Source: Cyclobacteriaceae bacterium (lineage in GTDB: Bacteria > Bacteroidota > Bacteroidia > Cytophagales > Cyclobacteriaceae). From it: 64,000 bases of DNA. Positions 36,536-46,050 of the stretch are shown here, in pieces. Numbering within the stretch: the first letter of the stretch is position 1; each line of letters starts with the position of its first letter. The notes beneath the pieces are model-generated. The model saw only the letters and a program-made list of their open reading frames with translations, had not been told where the DNA came from and made no database searches. The stretch covers positions 1 to 64,000 of the forward strand of contig JAPZUF010000011.1 in the NCBI GenBank assembly GCA_027533395.1, given 5' to 3'. A program made the translations under genes and the position numbers.

Positions 36536-37678
36536 ATGAAGATAGGCATTGTCTGCTACCCAACCTTTGGTGGTAGTGGTGTAGTGGCAACAGAACTAGG
36601 AAAAGCTTTGGCTCAAGAAGGGCATCAAGTTCATTTTATTACTTATTCGCAACCACAACGATTAGAATTTTTAAACGAAAATCTTTTCTATCACGAAGTC
36701 AATTTCCGAAACTATCCTTTGTTTGAATATCCGCCTTATGAATTAGCGCTCGCTAGTAAAATGGTAAGTGTAGTAAAAAATGAACAACTCGATTTGCTGC
36801 ACGTACACTATGCTATTCCACATGCATCGGCAGCTTACATGGCCAAACAAATTTTAAAAACAGAAGGTATTTACATTCCAGTTGTGACAACCTTACACGG
36901 AACTGATATTACTTTAGTAGGAAAAGATGCATCGTACGAACCTGTTGTAACTTTTTCCATCAACGAATCAGAAGGGGTAACAGCAGTATCAGAAGATTTG
37001 CGAAAAGAAACATACGAATACTTCGATATCCGCAACGAAATTGAAGTGATACCTAACTTTATCGATTTACAAAAATTTAAAAAGCAAAAGAAAGATCATT
37101 TCAGAAAAGCCATTTGTCCAAATAACGAAGCCTTAATCGTTCACACCTCTAACTTTAGAAAAGTAAAACGCATACCAGATGTAATCAAAGTTTTTCATAA
37201 TGTATTACAAGTTATTCCTGCAAAACTTTTGATGATTGGCGATGGACCAGAGCGCGATGAAGCCGAGAAAATGGCAAAAGATTTAGGTATGCACGATGCT
37301 GTTCGTTTTCTTGGAAAATTAGAAGCAGTTGAAGAAGTGTTATCCGTTGCAGATTTATTTCTAATGCCTTCAGAAAAAGAAAGTTTTGGATTGGCTGCTT
37401 TAGAGGCAATGGCCTGCGAAGTTCCGGTTATTTCGAGTAATGCGGGTGGTATTCCTGAGTTGAATTTACACGGCATTACTGGCTTTTTAAGTAACGTTGG
37501 AGATATAGAAGACATGACCAAAAATGCGCTAACTATTCTCGATAAAGATAATCTGCCAAATTTTAAAGCCAACGCCTTAAAACGTGCTCAGGAATTTGAT
37601 ATTTCTAAAATTTTACCACTCTACGAAAACTATTATCAGCAAATAATTGAGAAACATAAATTGAAAGTTCACCGTTAA
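36536..37678 (+). CDS. bshA: N-acetyl-alpha-D-glucosaminyl L-malate synthase BshA
   Basis: 380-residue GT4 glycosyltransferase that makes GlcNAc-malate, the first step of bacillithiol synthesis. The start MKIGIVCYPTFGGSGVVATELG is the BshA signature; a GTG three codons upstream is possible but less typical. HVHYAIPHASAAYMAK and the C-terminal GT4 ExxxxxxxE motif (ESFGLAALEAMACEVP) are present. Bacillithiol is used in Bacteroidota; ytxJ at 52.4 kb fits the same pathway. Confidence 0.93.
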   Translation: MKIGIVCYPTFGGSGVVATELGKALAQEGHQVHFITYSQPQRLEFLNENLFYHEVNFRNYPLFEYPPYELALASKMVSVVKNEQLDLLHVHYAIPHASAAYMAKQILKTEGIYIPVVTTLHGTDITLVGKDASYEPVVTFSINESEGVTAVSEDLRKETYEYFDIRNEIEVIPNFIDLQKFKKQKKDHFRKAICPNNEALIVHTSNFRKVKRIPDVIKVFHNVLQVIPAKLLMIGDGPERDEAEKMAKDLGMHDAVRFLGKLEAVEEVLSVADLFLMPSEKESFGLAALEAMACEVPVISSNAGGIPELNLHGITGFLSNVGDIEDMTKNALTILDKDNLPNFKANALKRAQEFDISKILPLYENYYQQIIEKHKLKVHR

Positions 37679-37703
37679 ATCCTATAAAATTTTGTGTTGA
37701 GTT

Positions 37704-38324
37704 ATGAATACAATGACTTCGCCCAAGAACCATGGAACCAAACAACTTTTCAATAACACTATACTCGAAAAGTTAACACGAACTCATATTGCTGTTCCCC
37801 TTACCGTTTTCGCTGTTTATGCAACAGGGCTTTTATACTGGAGCGTTACCCATACCAATTTAAGCGTAAGCCTCACGGTACTTTTATTTTTTGCAGGCTT
37901 TATTGTATTTACCTGGGTGGAATACCAGGTGCATCGCCATATCTTTCATTTAAAACCATTGACAGAATGGCGCAAAAAATTTCAATACACTGTACATGGT
38001 GTGCACCACGAGTATCCGAAAGATAAAGACAGATTGGCCATGCCACCTGTGCTTAGTATAACGATAGCGACCCTTTTACTTTTTCTGCTAAGATTGATAA
38101 TGGGCGATTTTGTATTTGCATTTTTACCTGGATTTTTAGTGGGTTATGCACTTTACCTCTCGATTCATTATTTAGTTCATGCTTATGCGCCTCCTAAAAA
38201 TTTTTTAAAACATTGGTGGATCAACCACAGCATTCATCATTATAAAGATGGAAAAATTGTATTCGGAGTAAGCTCTCCGCTTTGGGATTATGTTTATGGT
38301 ACGATGAAAGGTAAAGAGGCCTGA
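37704..38324 (+). CDS. fatty acid hydroxylase / sterol desaturase superfamily membrane protein
   Basis: 206 residues with about four membrane helices. The di-iron histidine clusters are H-R-H-I-F-H (about 72-77), H-G-V-H-H (about 97-101), H-Y-L-V-H, and H-S-I-H-H near 178-182, in the order expected for this superfamily. Candidate role: hydroxylation of an acyl chain (sphingolipid or ornithine/flavolipid type) or a carotenoid; the substrate cannot be read from sequence. It ends inside a terminator. Confidence 0.85.
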   Translation: MNTMTSPKNHGTKQLFNNTILEKLTRTHIAVPLTVFAVYATGLLYWSVTHTNLSVSLTVLLFFAGFIVFTWVEYQVHRHIFHLKPLTEWRKKFQYTVHGVHHEYPKDKDRLAMPPVLSITIATLLLFLLRLIMGDFVFAFLPGFLVGYALYLSIHYLVHAYAPPKNFLKHWWINHSIHHYKDGKIVFGVSSPLWDYVYGTMKGKEA

Positions 38325-38346
38325 AAGGCCTCTTGTTATTTTTTAA
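38314..38346 (+). terminator. intrinsic terminator overlapping the hydroxylase stop codon
   Basis: Stem AAGAGGCC (38314-38321) / GGCCTCTT (38327-38334) with loop TGAAA, whose TGA is the stop codon, then GTTATTTTTT. The hairpin includes the last coding bases. Confidence 0.78.
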
Positions 38347-38412
38347 GAGCTGATAATCTCAACGTCTGTTTTAAGCTTATTGTAATCAGATTAATTTTAC
38401 TGGATAAGAAGC

Positions 38413-39609
38413 TTACTTGATAACCCCCAACTCTTTACCAACAGACACAAATCCTGCAATCGCTTTATCTAAATGATGTTGTTCATGTGCAGCTGAAATT
38501 TGTACACGAATTCTCGCCTGACCCTTTGCCACCACCGGGTAGAAAAATCCAATCACATAAATTCCTTTATCCAATAATTTCTCTGCAAACTTTTGTGCCA
38601 GTGGCGCATCGTATAACATAATCGGAACGATAGGATGCACACCGGGTTTAATATCAAATCCGGCTTGCGTCATCTCTTTTCTAAAATAATGCGTGTTGCG
38701 TTCAAGTTTATCTCTTAGCTCAGTAGTTTCTGATAACACATTGAAAACTTCTATCGATGCACCGACAATTGCGGGTGCCAATGTATTGCTAAACAAATAA
38801 GGTCTTGAACGTTGACGCAACATTTCGATGATTTCTTTTCTGCCAGAGGTAAAACCACCTAAAGCTCCACCCAACGCTTTACCTAACGTTCCGGTTATAA
38901 TATCCACACGGCCCATTACACCACAATGTTCAGGCACACCTCTTCCGGTTTTACCAAGAAATCCGGTTGAGTGACATTCGTCTGTCATCACTAAGGCTTG
39001 GTATTTATCGGCTAGATCACAAATCTTATCTAACTGAGCAATGGTTCCATCCATAGAGAATGCGCCATCAGTAACAATTACAATTTGCTTCGCGCCTGCC
39101 TGTCTGGCATCTTGTAATTGTTTTTCTAAGTCTTCCATGTTGTTGTGCGTATACCGGTAACGCATGGCTTTGCACAAGCGAACGCCATCAATAATAGAAG
39201 CATGATTCAGTTCGTCAGAGATGATGGCATCTTCTGCTCCAAACAAAGGTTCGAAAACACCTCCGTTAGCATCAAAAGCAGCAGCATATAAAATCGTGTC
39301 TTCTGTGCCTAAAAATTCGGCAATCTTTTTTTCTAATTCTTTATGGATGTCTTGTGTGCCGCAAATAAACCGCACCGAACTCATACCAAAACCGTGGCTA
39401 TCGATAGCCTCTTTCGCTGCTTGTATAATGCGAGGATGTGAGGATAAACCCAAATAATTGTTTGCGCAGAAATTGATTACTTCTTTACCATCAGCTGTTC
39501 TAATATCCGCACCTTGTGGTGTTACTATGATTCTTTCTTTTTTATAAAGACCAGCTTCTTTAATGGCTTCTATTTCTTTTTGCAATACAGGTTGTAAAGT
39601 AGCGTACAT
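38413..39609 (-). CDS. kbl: glycine C-acetyltransferase (2-amino-3-ketobutyrate CoA ligase)
   Basis: 398-residue PLP enzyme that splits 2-amino-3-oxobutyrate with CoA into glycine and acetyl-CoA. Seen: [16 protein letters not shown] (47-61), [11 protein letters not shown] (132-142), [13 protein letters not shown] (207-219) and the PLP Lys244 in [14 protein letters not shown]. Length is typical. The dehydrogenase for the preceding step is encoded divergently at 39969, giving a complete two-step threonine-to-glycine pathway. Confidence 0.96.
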   Translation of the reverse strand: MYATLQPVLQKEIEAIKEAGLYKKERIIVTPQGADIRTADGKEVINFCANNYLGLSSHPRIIQAAKEAIDSHGFGMSSVRFICGTQDIHKELEKKIAEFLGTEDTILYAAAFDANGGVFEPLFGAEDAIISDELNHASIIDGVRLCKAMRYRYTHNNMEDLEKQLQDARQAGAKQIVIVTDGAFSMDGTIAQLDKICDLADKYQALVMTDECHSTGFLGKTGRGVPEHCGVMGRVDIITGTLGKALGGALGGFTSGRKEIIEMLRQRSRPYLFSNTLAPAIVGASIEVFNVLSETTELRDKLERNTHYFRKEMTQAGFDIKPGVHPIVPIMLYDAPLAQKFAEKLLDKGIYVIGFFYPVVAKGQARIRVQISAAHEQHHLDKAIAGFVSVGKELGVIK

Positions 39610-39622
39610 ATCTTAGAATTTT

Positions 39623-39874
39623 TTAATTAATTTTAGGTTTGATAATGGGTTTAGGCTTGGCAACCGCAACGGGTTTGTTTGCTTCTATTGTTGCTTCTTC
39701 CTTAAATGGGAATTTTCTACGGATTTTATTAATGAAATTCAATTTCCTGGCGGAAAAACTAGTAGGATGCATCTGCTCAAATTCTTTTTGCCATTCGGCA
39801 TAAAGCATCGCATCATTAGCTTGAAAAGCTTCCGCATCTATTTTCTTCGACTTTAGGTAATCAGTAAAATTCAC
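39623..39874 (-). CDS. small hypothetical protein upstream of kbl
   Basis: 83 residues from GTG 39874. A helical, charged N-terminal part (DYLKSKKIDAEAFQANDA, then MLYAEWQKEFEQMHPTSF) is followed by a basic Lys/Pro tail (KPVAVAKPKPIIKPKIN). No family recognised. It lies 13 bases before kbl and 4 bases after a perfect promoter, so the transcript would start at or near its GTG. It may be a real co-expressed protein, or this stretch may act as kbl leader. Confidence 0.6.
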   Translation of the reverse strand: MNFTDYLKSKKIDAEAFQANDAMLYAEWQKEFEQMHPTSFSARKLNFINKIRRKFPFKEEATIEANKPVAVAKPKPIIKPKIN

Positions 39875-39878
39875 TTTG

Positions 39879-39909
39879 CAAAGGTAATGGCTAACACATG
39901 GTAGCCAAA
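39879..39909 (-). promoter_or_regulatory. promoter of the small-ORF/kbl unit
   Basis: Minus strand TTTG (39909-39906), 19 bases, TACCTTTG (39886-39879): both boxes and the spacing match the Bacteroidota consensus exactly. The box ends 4 bases before the GTG at 39874. Confidence 0.7.
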
Positions 39910-39968
39910 TAGTAATTTTTGGTAATTTCGCGCCAACTTATTGAAAAGCCGAATCAGGCATTTTTCGC

Positions 39969-40916
39969 ATGAAGAAACATAAAATTTTGATTATCGGAGC
40001 CGGTGGCCAATTAGGGTCAGAACTAACACAAGGTTTATGGGAGATTTACGGTAAAGAAAATGTAATCGCTACCGACATAAAAGATCCACAAGGCATTTTA
40101 GCTCAAGGTAAATTCGAAATTTTAGATGTATTGAAAGAAAAAGCCTTATTTGAGTTTATCAAGAAAAATGAGATTACACAGATTTATCATTTAGCTGCAG
40201 TGCTTTCGGCAACCGGAGAAAGAAATCCAAAGTTTGCTTGGCATTTAAATATGGATGGACTGGTTCACGTATTAGATGCAGCCGTTGAGTTTAAGTTAGA
40301 CAGAGTGTACTGGCCCAGTTCTATCGCTGCTTTTGGCCCCACAACACCTAAACAAAATACTCCGCAAGATACCATCATGGACCCAACCACCATTTATGGT
40401 ATTACCAAATTAGCGGGTGAGCGCTGGTGTGATTGGTATTTTAGAAACAAAGGAGTGGATGTGCGTAGCTTGCGCTATCCAGGCTTGATTGGCTACAAAA
40501 CCAAACCCGGTGGAGGCACGACAGATTACGCTGTTGATATTTACATCAAGGCGTTAACCGATAAAAAATTTGAATGTTTTTTAAGTGAACATACTTACTT
40601 GCCCATGATGTATATGGATGATGCTGTGAAAGCCACACTCGACATCATGGAAGCACCGGCAGAGAAAGTAAAAATTCGTTCGAGCTATAACGTTTCGGCT
40701 ATGAGTTTTAGTCCGGCCGAGATTGCCAAATCTATTCAGAAACATATTCCTGAATTTACTATTTCTTATCAACCCGATTTCAGACAAAGCATTGCAGACT
40801 CGTGGCCACAATCTTTAGACGATATGCGTGCGCGAGAAGATTGGGGTTGGCAGCCTGCTTTCGATTTAGATAAAATGACAGCCGAGATTTTAAAATACCT
40901 GCCTGCTTATTTATAA
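39969..40916 (+). CDS. tdh: L-threonine 3-dehydrogenase, SDR/epimerase type
   Basis: 315-residue NAD-dependent enzyme that oxidises threonine to 2-amino-3-oxobutyrate, the substrate of Kbl. NAD motif GAGGQLG (10-16), catalytic Y143-x3-K147 (TIYGITKLAGERWC), and RYPGLIGYKTKPGGGTTDYAVDIY, characteristic of epimerase-like TDH rather than a GalE. Divergent from the kbl unit, with 94 bases between start codons. It ends 2 bases from the convergent T9SS cargo remnant. Confidence 0.9.
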   Translation: MKKHKILIIGAGGQLGSELTQGLWEIYGKENVIATDIKDPQGILAQGKFEILDVLKEKALFEFIKKNEITQIYHLAAVLSATGERNPKFAWHLNMDGLVHVLDAAVEFKLDRVYWPSSIAAFGPTTPKQNTPQDTIMDPTTIYGITKLAGERWCDWYFRNKGVDVRSLRYPGLIGYKTKPGGGTTDYAVDIYIKALTDKKFECFLSEHTYLPMMYMDDAVKATLDIMEAPAEKVKIRSSYNVSAMSFSPAEIAKSIQKHIPEFTISYQPDFRQSIADSWPQSLDDMRAREDWGWQPAFDLDKMTAEILKYLPAYL

Positions 40917-40918
40917 AC

Positions 40919-41961
40919 TTACTTGATTACAAGTCGTTTGGTAGCAGCAAAGTTTTTGTCAGCACTTGTAAATTGTAAAAAATAAGTACCGGGCATAAGG
41001 GTTTGAGGCAATTCTATTTTACCGGTAAAATTGGTTGCTACTCCTTGCCAAACCATATTTCCTGACAAATCTAAAAGAGAAAGAACATCTGTAGAAGTTA
41101 CCTCAAAGTTATAGCTAAGCGTTATTATATGTTCAATTACCGGATTAGGATAAATCTGAAGTGATAATCCTTGATTTGAAACAGATTTGATGATGGTTGA
41201 ATATTCAAAAGTTTCATCTAAATCAACCATCCTCAATCGATAATAATTATTTCCATTGAAAGGATTTTGATTGAGGAAAGAATAAGCAAGGTATTCATTA
41301 GTATTTCCGGCACCTTCTACTTCTCCAATTTTACTCCACGTTTCTCCATTTGCACTATGCTCCACTTCGAAATGACTAAAATTTAACTGGGTAGCAGTAG
41401 CCCAGTGCAATAAGTTAATTTGTTATTCATCAATTTTAAAAAACAATAATTCAACAGGTAAAACACCATTATTTGAGTTTGTTGTTAAGGTACCAATGCC
41501 TTGTATATCGCCATTTGATGCTCTCCAAACTTCATTTGAGCCTATTGTTATTTGATTAGACGAACCTGAACCTGAACCATCAATTTGAGGATTAAAACTA
41601 GCGTTACCTGTTGTATTTTCTAACTTAATGGTTGAACTGGAGTTTGATAAAACTAATTTACCACCAGTTACAAAAATCAATTTTGCTGGGTTAGATGTAG
41701 AAGTAGTTCTTATAAATATTTTAATGTTAGCCGAAATATTGATTGTTCCAGAAGAAATCGTTACCTGATCATCAATGATAATTTCATCACCATCTACCAA
41801 TGTAGGAAGTGGAGAGCCAGTTCCTGTTGTTGTAGATGAGTTCCAAATACTTCCTGTCCAATTACCATTAGAAACTGAGTAATACGTAGCTCCATGTAGT
41901 TTGAAAGAAAAAAAAGTAAAATTGAGCAAATCGTTACAAAACGCTTTACCTTTAAATTCAA
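40919..41961 (-). pseudogene. T9SS-exported surface protein with two lesions (frameshift and in-frame stop)
   Basis: Reads as one gene in three pieces. A signal peptide starts at TTG 41961 (MNLKVKRFVTICSILLFF). An 8-T run (41915-41908) then shifts the frame; one extra T would join it to FKLHGATYYSVSNGNWTGSIW. That frame runs to LPVELLFFKIDE and a TAA at 41425-41423, then continues in the same frame as QINLLHWATATQLNFSHFEVEHSANG. It ends with a complete type A sorting domain (YPNPVIEHIITLSYNFE, GTYFLQF, ATKRLVIK). Family proteins read through this region without a stop. About 340 residues if repaired. It looks like a decaying gene; sequence error or phase variation at the T run are alternatives. 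ATG 41982 would overlap the divergent gene. Confidence 0.8.
41922..41954 (+). promoter_or_regulatory. candidate promoter of the enoyl-CoA hydratase gene
   Basis: TTG (41922-41924) and TACCTTTA (41947-41954) with a 22-base spacer, slightly long, and one mismatch in the -7 box. It lies inside the start of the opposing T9SS cargo remnant. Confidence 0.35.
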
Positions 41962-41970
41962 AAAATAATT

Positions 41971-42744
41971 ATGAATGTTCATCTTTTAGTTGAAGGTTAT
42001 ATCGCCACCATTACCATCTCAAAACCAGAAGCACTGAATGCTTTAAATTCAGAAATTCTTAAAGAGTTAGAAGATGTTTTTAAAAGTTTACGCGAAAACA
42101 ATGCCATTAGAGGTGTGTTGCTCACCGGAGATGGTGAAAAATCTTTTGTGGCTGGTGCTGATATAAAAGAACTTTCAACCCTAACACCAGAAGAAGCAAC
42201 TGTATTATCAGCGAAAGGGCATAGAATATTTCATGCAATCGAGCATTTTACCAAACCTGTAATTGCTGTTGTTAACGGTTTTGCATTAGGTGGAGGATGC
42301 GAACTGGCGATGGCATGCCACATCAGAATTGCTACTGCTAATGCCAAATTTGGATTACCGGAAGTCAATTTGGGACTAATACCAGGTTATGGCGGCACAC
42401 AACGTTTGGCTCAATTGGTAGGCAGAGCGAAAGCTTTTGAACTTGCTATGACCGCCCAAATGGTAACTGCCAACGAAGCCAAAGAATTAGGCTTGGCCAA
42501 CCATGTTTGTGAGAGTAAAGATGCTGCAATTGAACTCGCCACTTCGCTTCTGAACAAAGCATCAGAAAAAGGTCCATTAGCCATCGAAAAACTTATTCAA
42601 GCCATTAATGCCGGTTATCACTCAGAAAAATACGGCTACGAAACAGAAGCAAAATTATTTGGTGAATTATTCGCAACCGAAGATTTCAAAGAAGGAACAA
42701 GTGCTTTCATCAACAAAGCAAAGCCTAACTTTAAGGGTAAATAA
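41971..42744 (+). CDS. enoyl-CoA hydratase (crotonase family)
   Basis: 257 residues. Oxyanion-hole segment AGADIKELS (about 61-69); both catalytic Glu of true hydratases are present: E111 (GGGCELAMAC) and E131 (FGLPEVNLGLIPGYGGTQRL). Likely hydrates 2-enoyl-CoA in fatty acid or amino acid degradation. No other beta-oxidation gene is adjacent, so the substrate chain is unknown. Confidence 0.92.
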   Translation: MNVHLLVEGYIATITISKPEALNALNSEILKELEDVFKSLRENNAIRGVLLTGDGEKSFVAGADIKELSTLTPEEATVLSAKGHRIFHAIEHFTKPVIAVVNGFALGGGCELAMACHIRIATANAKFGLPEVNLGLIPGYGGTQRLAQLVGRAKAFELAMTAQMVTANEAKELGLANHVCESKDAAIELATSLLNKASEKGPLAIEKLIQAINAGYHSEKYGYETEAKLFGELFATEDFKEGTSAFINKAKPNFKGK

Positions 42745-42764
42745 TTTTTTACAGAGATAAATTC

Positions 42765-44234
42765 ATGAGTAAACTTAAAAGTTTAGCTGGCGATACATTG
42801 CTCTACGGATTGGGCAACATGGTGCCGCGTTTGCTAAATTTTTTATTGTTTCCATTGCACACTAAATTTTTTGATACTGAGGCCTATGGTGTGCTAACCT
42901 ATTTAATGTCGGCTGTTGCTTTGCTCATGGTCATCTATAGCTTCGGCATGGAAACCGCTTACTTTCGTTTTGCTACTAAAACAGGAGATGAAAACAAAAC
43001 CTTTAGGCAAGCGCAAACTGTTGTTGTGCTGATTAGCGTATTACTTTCAGTTGGAATTTTATTGGCCTACCAACCCATAGCCATATACATGGGCGTTGGC
43101 GATCGTCCGGAGTGGATTGTGTGGTTGGTGGCTATCATGTTGATTGATAGTTTGGTTATCATACCTTTCGCTAGGTTGCGTTTGCAAAAAAAACCGATTC
43201 AGTTTTCCATCTATAAAATCAGTAATGTTGGTATACTAACAGGTTTAAATTTTTATTTTCTCTATTACAATTTTGATCCGTCAACCGGAATTGGTTACAT
43301 CATTTTAGCTAACCTTATCGCTAATGCTTTTTACTTGTTGTTTTTTGCGAAAACATTGTGGTCCTGGAGGCCAGCTTGGGAAAAAGCAATCAGTTTAAAT
43401 ATGATGCAATATGCTTATCCCATTATGCTCACTGGCTTGGCCGGCATGACAAACGAGTTTTTCTCTCGCCTTGCTTTGAAAGAATGGCTGCCAGAAGGTT
43501 TTTATCCCGGTAAAACCAACGAACATGCTGAAGGAGTTTTAGGTGGAGCTTACAAATTTGCTGTGTTCATGAATTTAGCCGTGCAAGCTTTTCGCATGGC
43601 AGCAGAGCCGTTTTTCTTTCAGCAAGCAAGCGATAAAAATTCGCCCCAACTTTTCGCAACCATTAACCATTACTTTATAATCCTTTGTTGCATTGTTTTA
43701 GTTGGTATAGGCATCAATACAGATGTTTTAAAATTGATTTTTCTCAAACGAGAATCTTATTGGGAAGGCTTAGTGATTGTTCCACCACTATTGATGGGAT
43801 ATTTATTATTAGGTGTTTATTATAATTTTTCAGTTTGGTTTAAACTGAAAGACAAAACGTACGCTGGTACTCTTACAACCCTTGTTGGTTTAATGGTTAC
43901 TTTAGTTGGAAACTATTTTCTGATTCCACTAATGGGCTACGAAGGCAGCGCATGGACAAGTTTTTTATGTTACGCCACTATGGCAACAGTTTGTTACCTC
44001 TGGGGTAAACATCATTTTCCTGTGCCTTACACGATTGTAAAAGATGGGAGCTATTTAATAGTTTCTTTTTTATTGGTTTATGCCATTCAATTTTACATAC
44101 ATCATGGAAATTTTTGGATTTCGATCCTGTTAAAAAATGGTGTTTTCATTTGTTTTCTCCTCATTATTTTTTGGATTGAAAAAAAACCATTGCTCGCTTA
44201 CCTTCAAAGAAAAACGTTCAACAAAATTAACTGA
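42765..44234 (+). CDS. oligosaccharide flippase family (MOP/Wzx-like) membrane protein
   Basis: 489 residues with about 14 hydrophobic segments. The N-terminus SLAGDTLLYGLGNMVPRLLNFLLFPLHTKFF is the typical polysaccharide-export flippase start. Candidate role: moving lipid-linked glycans across the inner membrane. It is not in a glycan synthesis cluster; the next genes belong to an envelope-biogenesis operon. Substrate unknown. Confidence 0.88.
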   Translation: MSKLKSLAGDTLLYGLGNMVPRLLNFLLFPLHTKFFDTEAYGVLTYLMSAVALLMVIYSFGMETAYFRFATKTGDENKTFRQAQTVVVLISVLLSVGILLAYQPIAIYMGVGDRPEWIVWLVAIMLIDSLVIIPFARLRLQKKPIQFSIYKISNVGILTGLNFYFLYYNFDPSTGIGYIILANLIANAFYLLFFAKTLWSWRPAWEKAISLNMMQYAYPIMLTGLAGMTNEFFSRLALKEWLPEGFYPGKTNEHAEGVLGGAYKFAVFMNLAVQAFRMAAEPFFFQQASDKNSPQLFATINHYFIILCCIVLVGIGINTDVLKLIFLKRESYWEGLVIVPPLLMGYLLLGVYYNFSVWFKLKDKTYAGTLTTLVGLMVTLVGNYFLIPLMGYEGSAWTSFLCYATMATVCYLWGKHHFPVPYTIVKDGSYLIVSFLLVYAIQFYIHHGNFWISILLKNGVFICFLLIIFWIEKKPLLAYLQRKTFNKIN

Positions 44235-44255
44235 ACTAAGATTTTATTTTTTCGT

Positions 44256-44263
44256 TACTTTTG
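44256..44263 (+). promoter_or_regulatory. -7 element before the TPR gene
   Basis: TACTTTTG matches TAnnTTTG and lies 17 bases upstream of the chosen TTG start (44281). No good -33 box was found. Confidence 0.35.
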
Positions 44264-44280
44264 GAATTAACCTCCTCGAA

Positions 44281-46050
44281 TTGAAAATTAATTCTACGCT
44301 CGCTTCTTTTTTAATGATTACCCTCACCATTTTAGGTGGTGTTTCAGAAGTTTTTGCACAAAAAAGAAAAAAACAAGATGACGAAGCGTTTTTCAAAGAA
44401 AGGATATTGAGAGAAGCGGAAGCCAGTTTTACTGAAGCTGAGAAATATTTTATTCTGGAAGATTTTTCGAAAGCCTTATTGTTCTATCAAAAGACTTTAG
44501 AACTCACTCCAGATAATGCAACTGTTCATTTCAAAATAGCTGATTTGTTTAGCAGAAGCACACGAACAGAAGATCTACAAAAAGCAGCATCTAGCATTGA
44601 AAAGGCATTGTCACTCGAAAAGAAAAATAAATATTTTTATTTGCTGGCAGCTAATATTTTTTCAGCCCTTGGTGAAAATAATAAAGCCATTCAGGCCTAC
44701 GAAAATTTATTAAAAGAAATTCCAAATACAGAAGAATACCTATACGACTTAGCGGGTTTGTACTTATTCGATAACAAAACTGAATTAGCCATTAAAACTT
44801 ATGAGAAGGCAGAACAGGTTTTAGGTATCAATGAATTTGGCGTTTATCAAAAAGTAAGAATTTTACTTGAACAACAAAAGCTGCAAGACGCAAAAGCAGA
44901 AGCTGAAAAGTTATTGAGTTCAGATTGGCAAGAAGGCGTTTATGCCAATAACCTAGCTGAAATTTTTGCCGCAAACGGACAAATCGAAATTGCCATTTCA
45001 ATTTTAGAAAAAAGTATTAAAGAAGAAGCCAGCGAAAGCGCGCAACTTCAAATTCTTCTCGCCAACTTATACAAAGAAAAAGGAAATCTAGCTAAAGCTA
45101 ACGAATTGTGGTTATCACTTTTTACTTTGGCAGATGTCTCTTTCGAAACAAAAGCCATGATGCTTGCTCAAATTACGGACGAAATCAATTACAACAACAC
45201 AGCCAACAACACCGAAAAAGTTAACTTATTTAATCGACTATTTCCTTTATTAGAAAAAGCACATCCGGAGGAAGGAAAAGTTTTTGTGTTATTGGCAGAT
45301 TTTAAAATGGTAAGTGGAAACGATGCCCAAGCCATCGAGGCTTATCATCAAGCTATAAAACTGGGCGAGGAAAATGCTGAGGTATTTCAAAATTTGTTAT
45401 TACTACATGCCAGAAAAAATAACTATCAGCAATTAATCGATGTAGCACAATCGGCTTTAGAATTGTATCCTAATCAAGCAGCATTTTACTATTATGCAGG
45501 CTTCGGTTATTTTATGAAAAAGCAGTATAACCTGGCAACAGGTGTTTTAGAACAAGCTAAAAAACTTTCAGCAGGCAATACTAACTTTTTACAAGACATC
45601 GGAAGTTTGTTAGGAGATGCCTATCAGTATACAAGGGATTTTACAAAATCTGAAAAAGCATATGATGATGTATTAAGTATTAACCCTAACAACGAATCCG
45701 TTTTAAATAATTACGCATACTATCTTTCACTTCGAAAATCCAATTTGGAAAAAGCAGAAGCGATGTCGAAAAAACTAATTGAACTATATCCAGATAATCC
45801 TACTTTTTTAGATACGCACGCTTGGGTACTTTATACGAAAGGTCAATTTAAAGAATCGAAAAAAATAATGGAGAAAGTGATTAACAGTGGCAAAGCTAAT
45901 GCTACACACTTAGAACATTATGGGGATATTTTATATAAGCTTGGTCAAATCAATGATGCAGTTGCCCAATGGGAAAAAGCAAAACAATTGAATGCAAATA
46001 GCGAAACTCTTTCTAAAAAAATTGCGAACAGAACCTTATATGAACAATAG
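44281..46050 (+). CDS. TPR-repeat periplasmic/outer-membrane protein
   Basis: 589 residues. I chose TTG 44281 because it gives a signal peptide (LKINSTLASFLMITLTILGGVSEVFAQ) and because the longer open frame from 44137 would run back through the flippase gene in another frame. After an acidic helix the protein is a chain of TPR-like helix pairs (LEDFSKALLFYQKTLELTPDN at about 50; AIQAYENLLKEIPNTEEYLYDLAGLYL; AIEAYHQAIKLGEENAEVFQNL; YDDVLSINPNNESVLNNYAYYL; ALEHYGDILYKLGQINDAVAQWEKA at the end). The gene overlaps the DUF4292 lipoprotein start by 11 bases. Confidence 0.85.
   Translation: MKINSTLASFLMITLTILGGVSEVFAQKRKKQDDEAFFKERILREAEASFTEAEKYFILEDFSKALLFYQKTLELTPDNATVHFKIADLFSRSTRTEDLQKAASSIEKALSLEKKNKYFYLLAANIFSALGENNKAIQAYENLLKEIPNTEEYLYDLAGLYLFDNKTELAIKTYEKAEQVLGINEFGVYQKVRILLEQQKLQDAKAEAEKLLSSDWQEGVYANNLAEIFAANGQIEIAISILEKSIKEEASESAQLQILLANLYKEKGNLAKANELWLSLFTLADVSFETKAMMLAQITDEINYNNTANNTEKVNLFNRLFPLLEKAHPEEGKVFVLLADFKMVSGNDAQAIEAYHQAIKLGEENAEVFQNLLLLHARKNNYQQLIDVAQSALELYPNQAAFYYYAGFGYFMKKQYNLATGVLEQAKKLSAGNTNFLQDIGSLLGDAYQYTRDFTKSEKAYDDVLSINPNNESVLNNYAYYLSLRKSNLEKAEAMSKKLIELYPDNPTFLDTHAWVLYTKGQFKESKKIMEKVINSGKANATHLEHYGDILYKLGQINDAVAQWEKAKQLNANSETLSKKIANRTLYEQ

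Noticed and set aside
17975-41425. TAA used as a sense codon in this organism, given two in-frame TAA
   Set aside because: Most intact genes here, including ribosomal ones, end in TAA at the family's normal C-terminus, so TAA is a stop. The two cases are better read as lesions or errors.
44137-44280. Upstream extension of the TPR protein frame
   Set aside because: It lies within the flippase gene in another frame; the TTG at 44281 gives a proper signal peptide.
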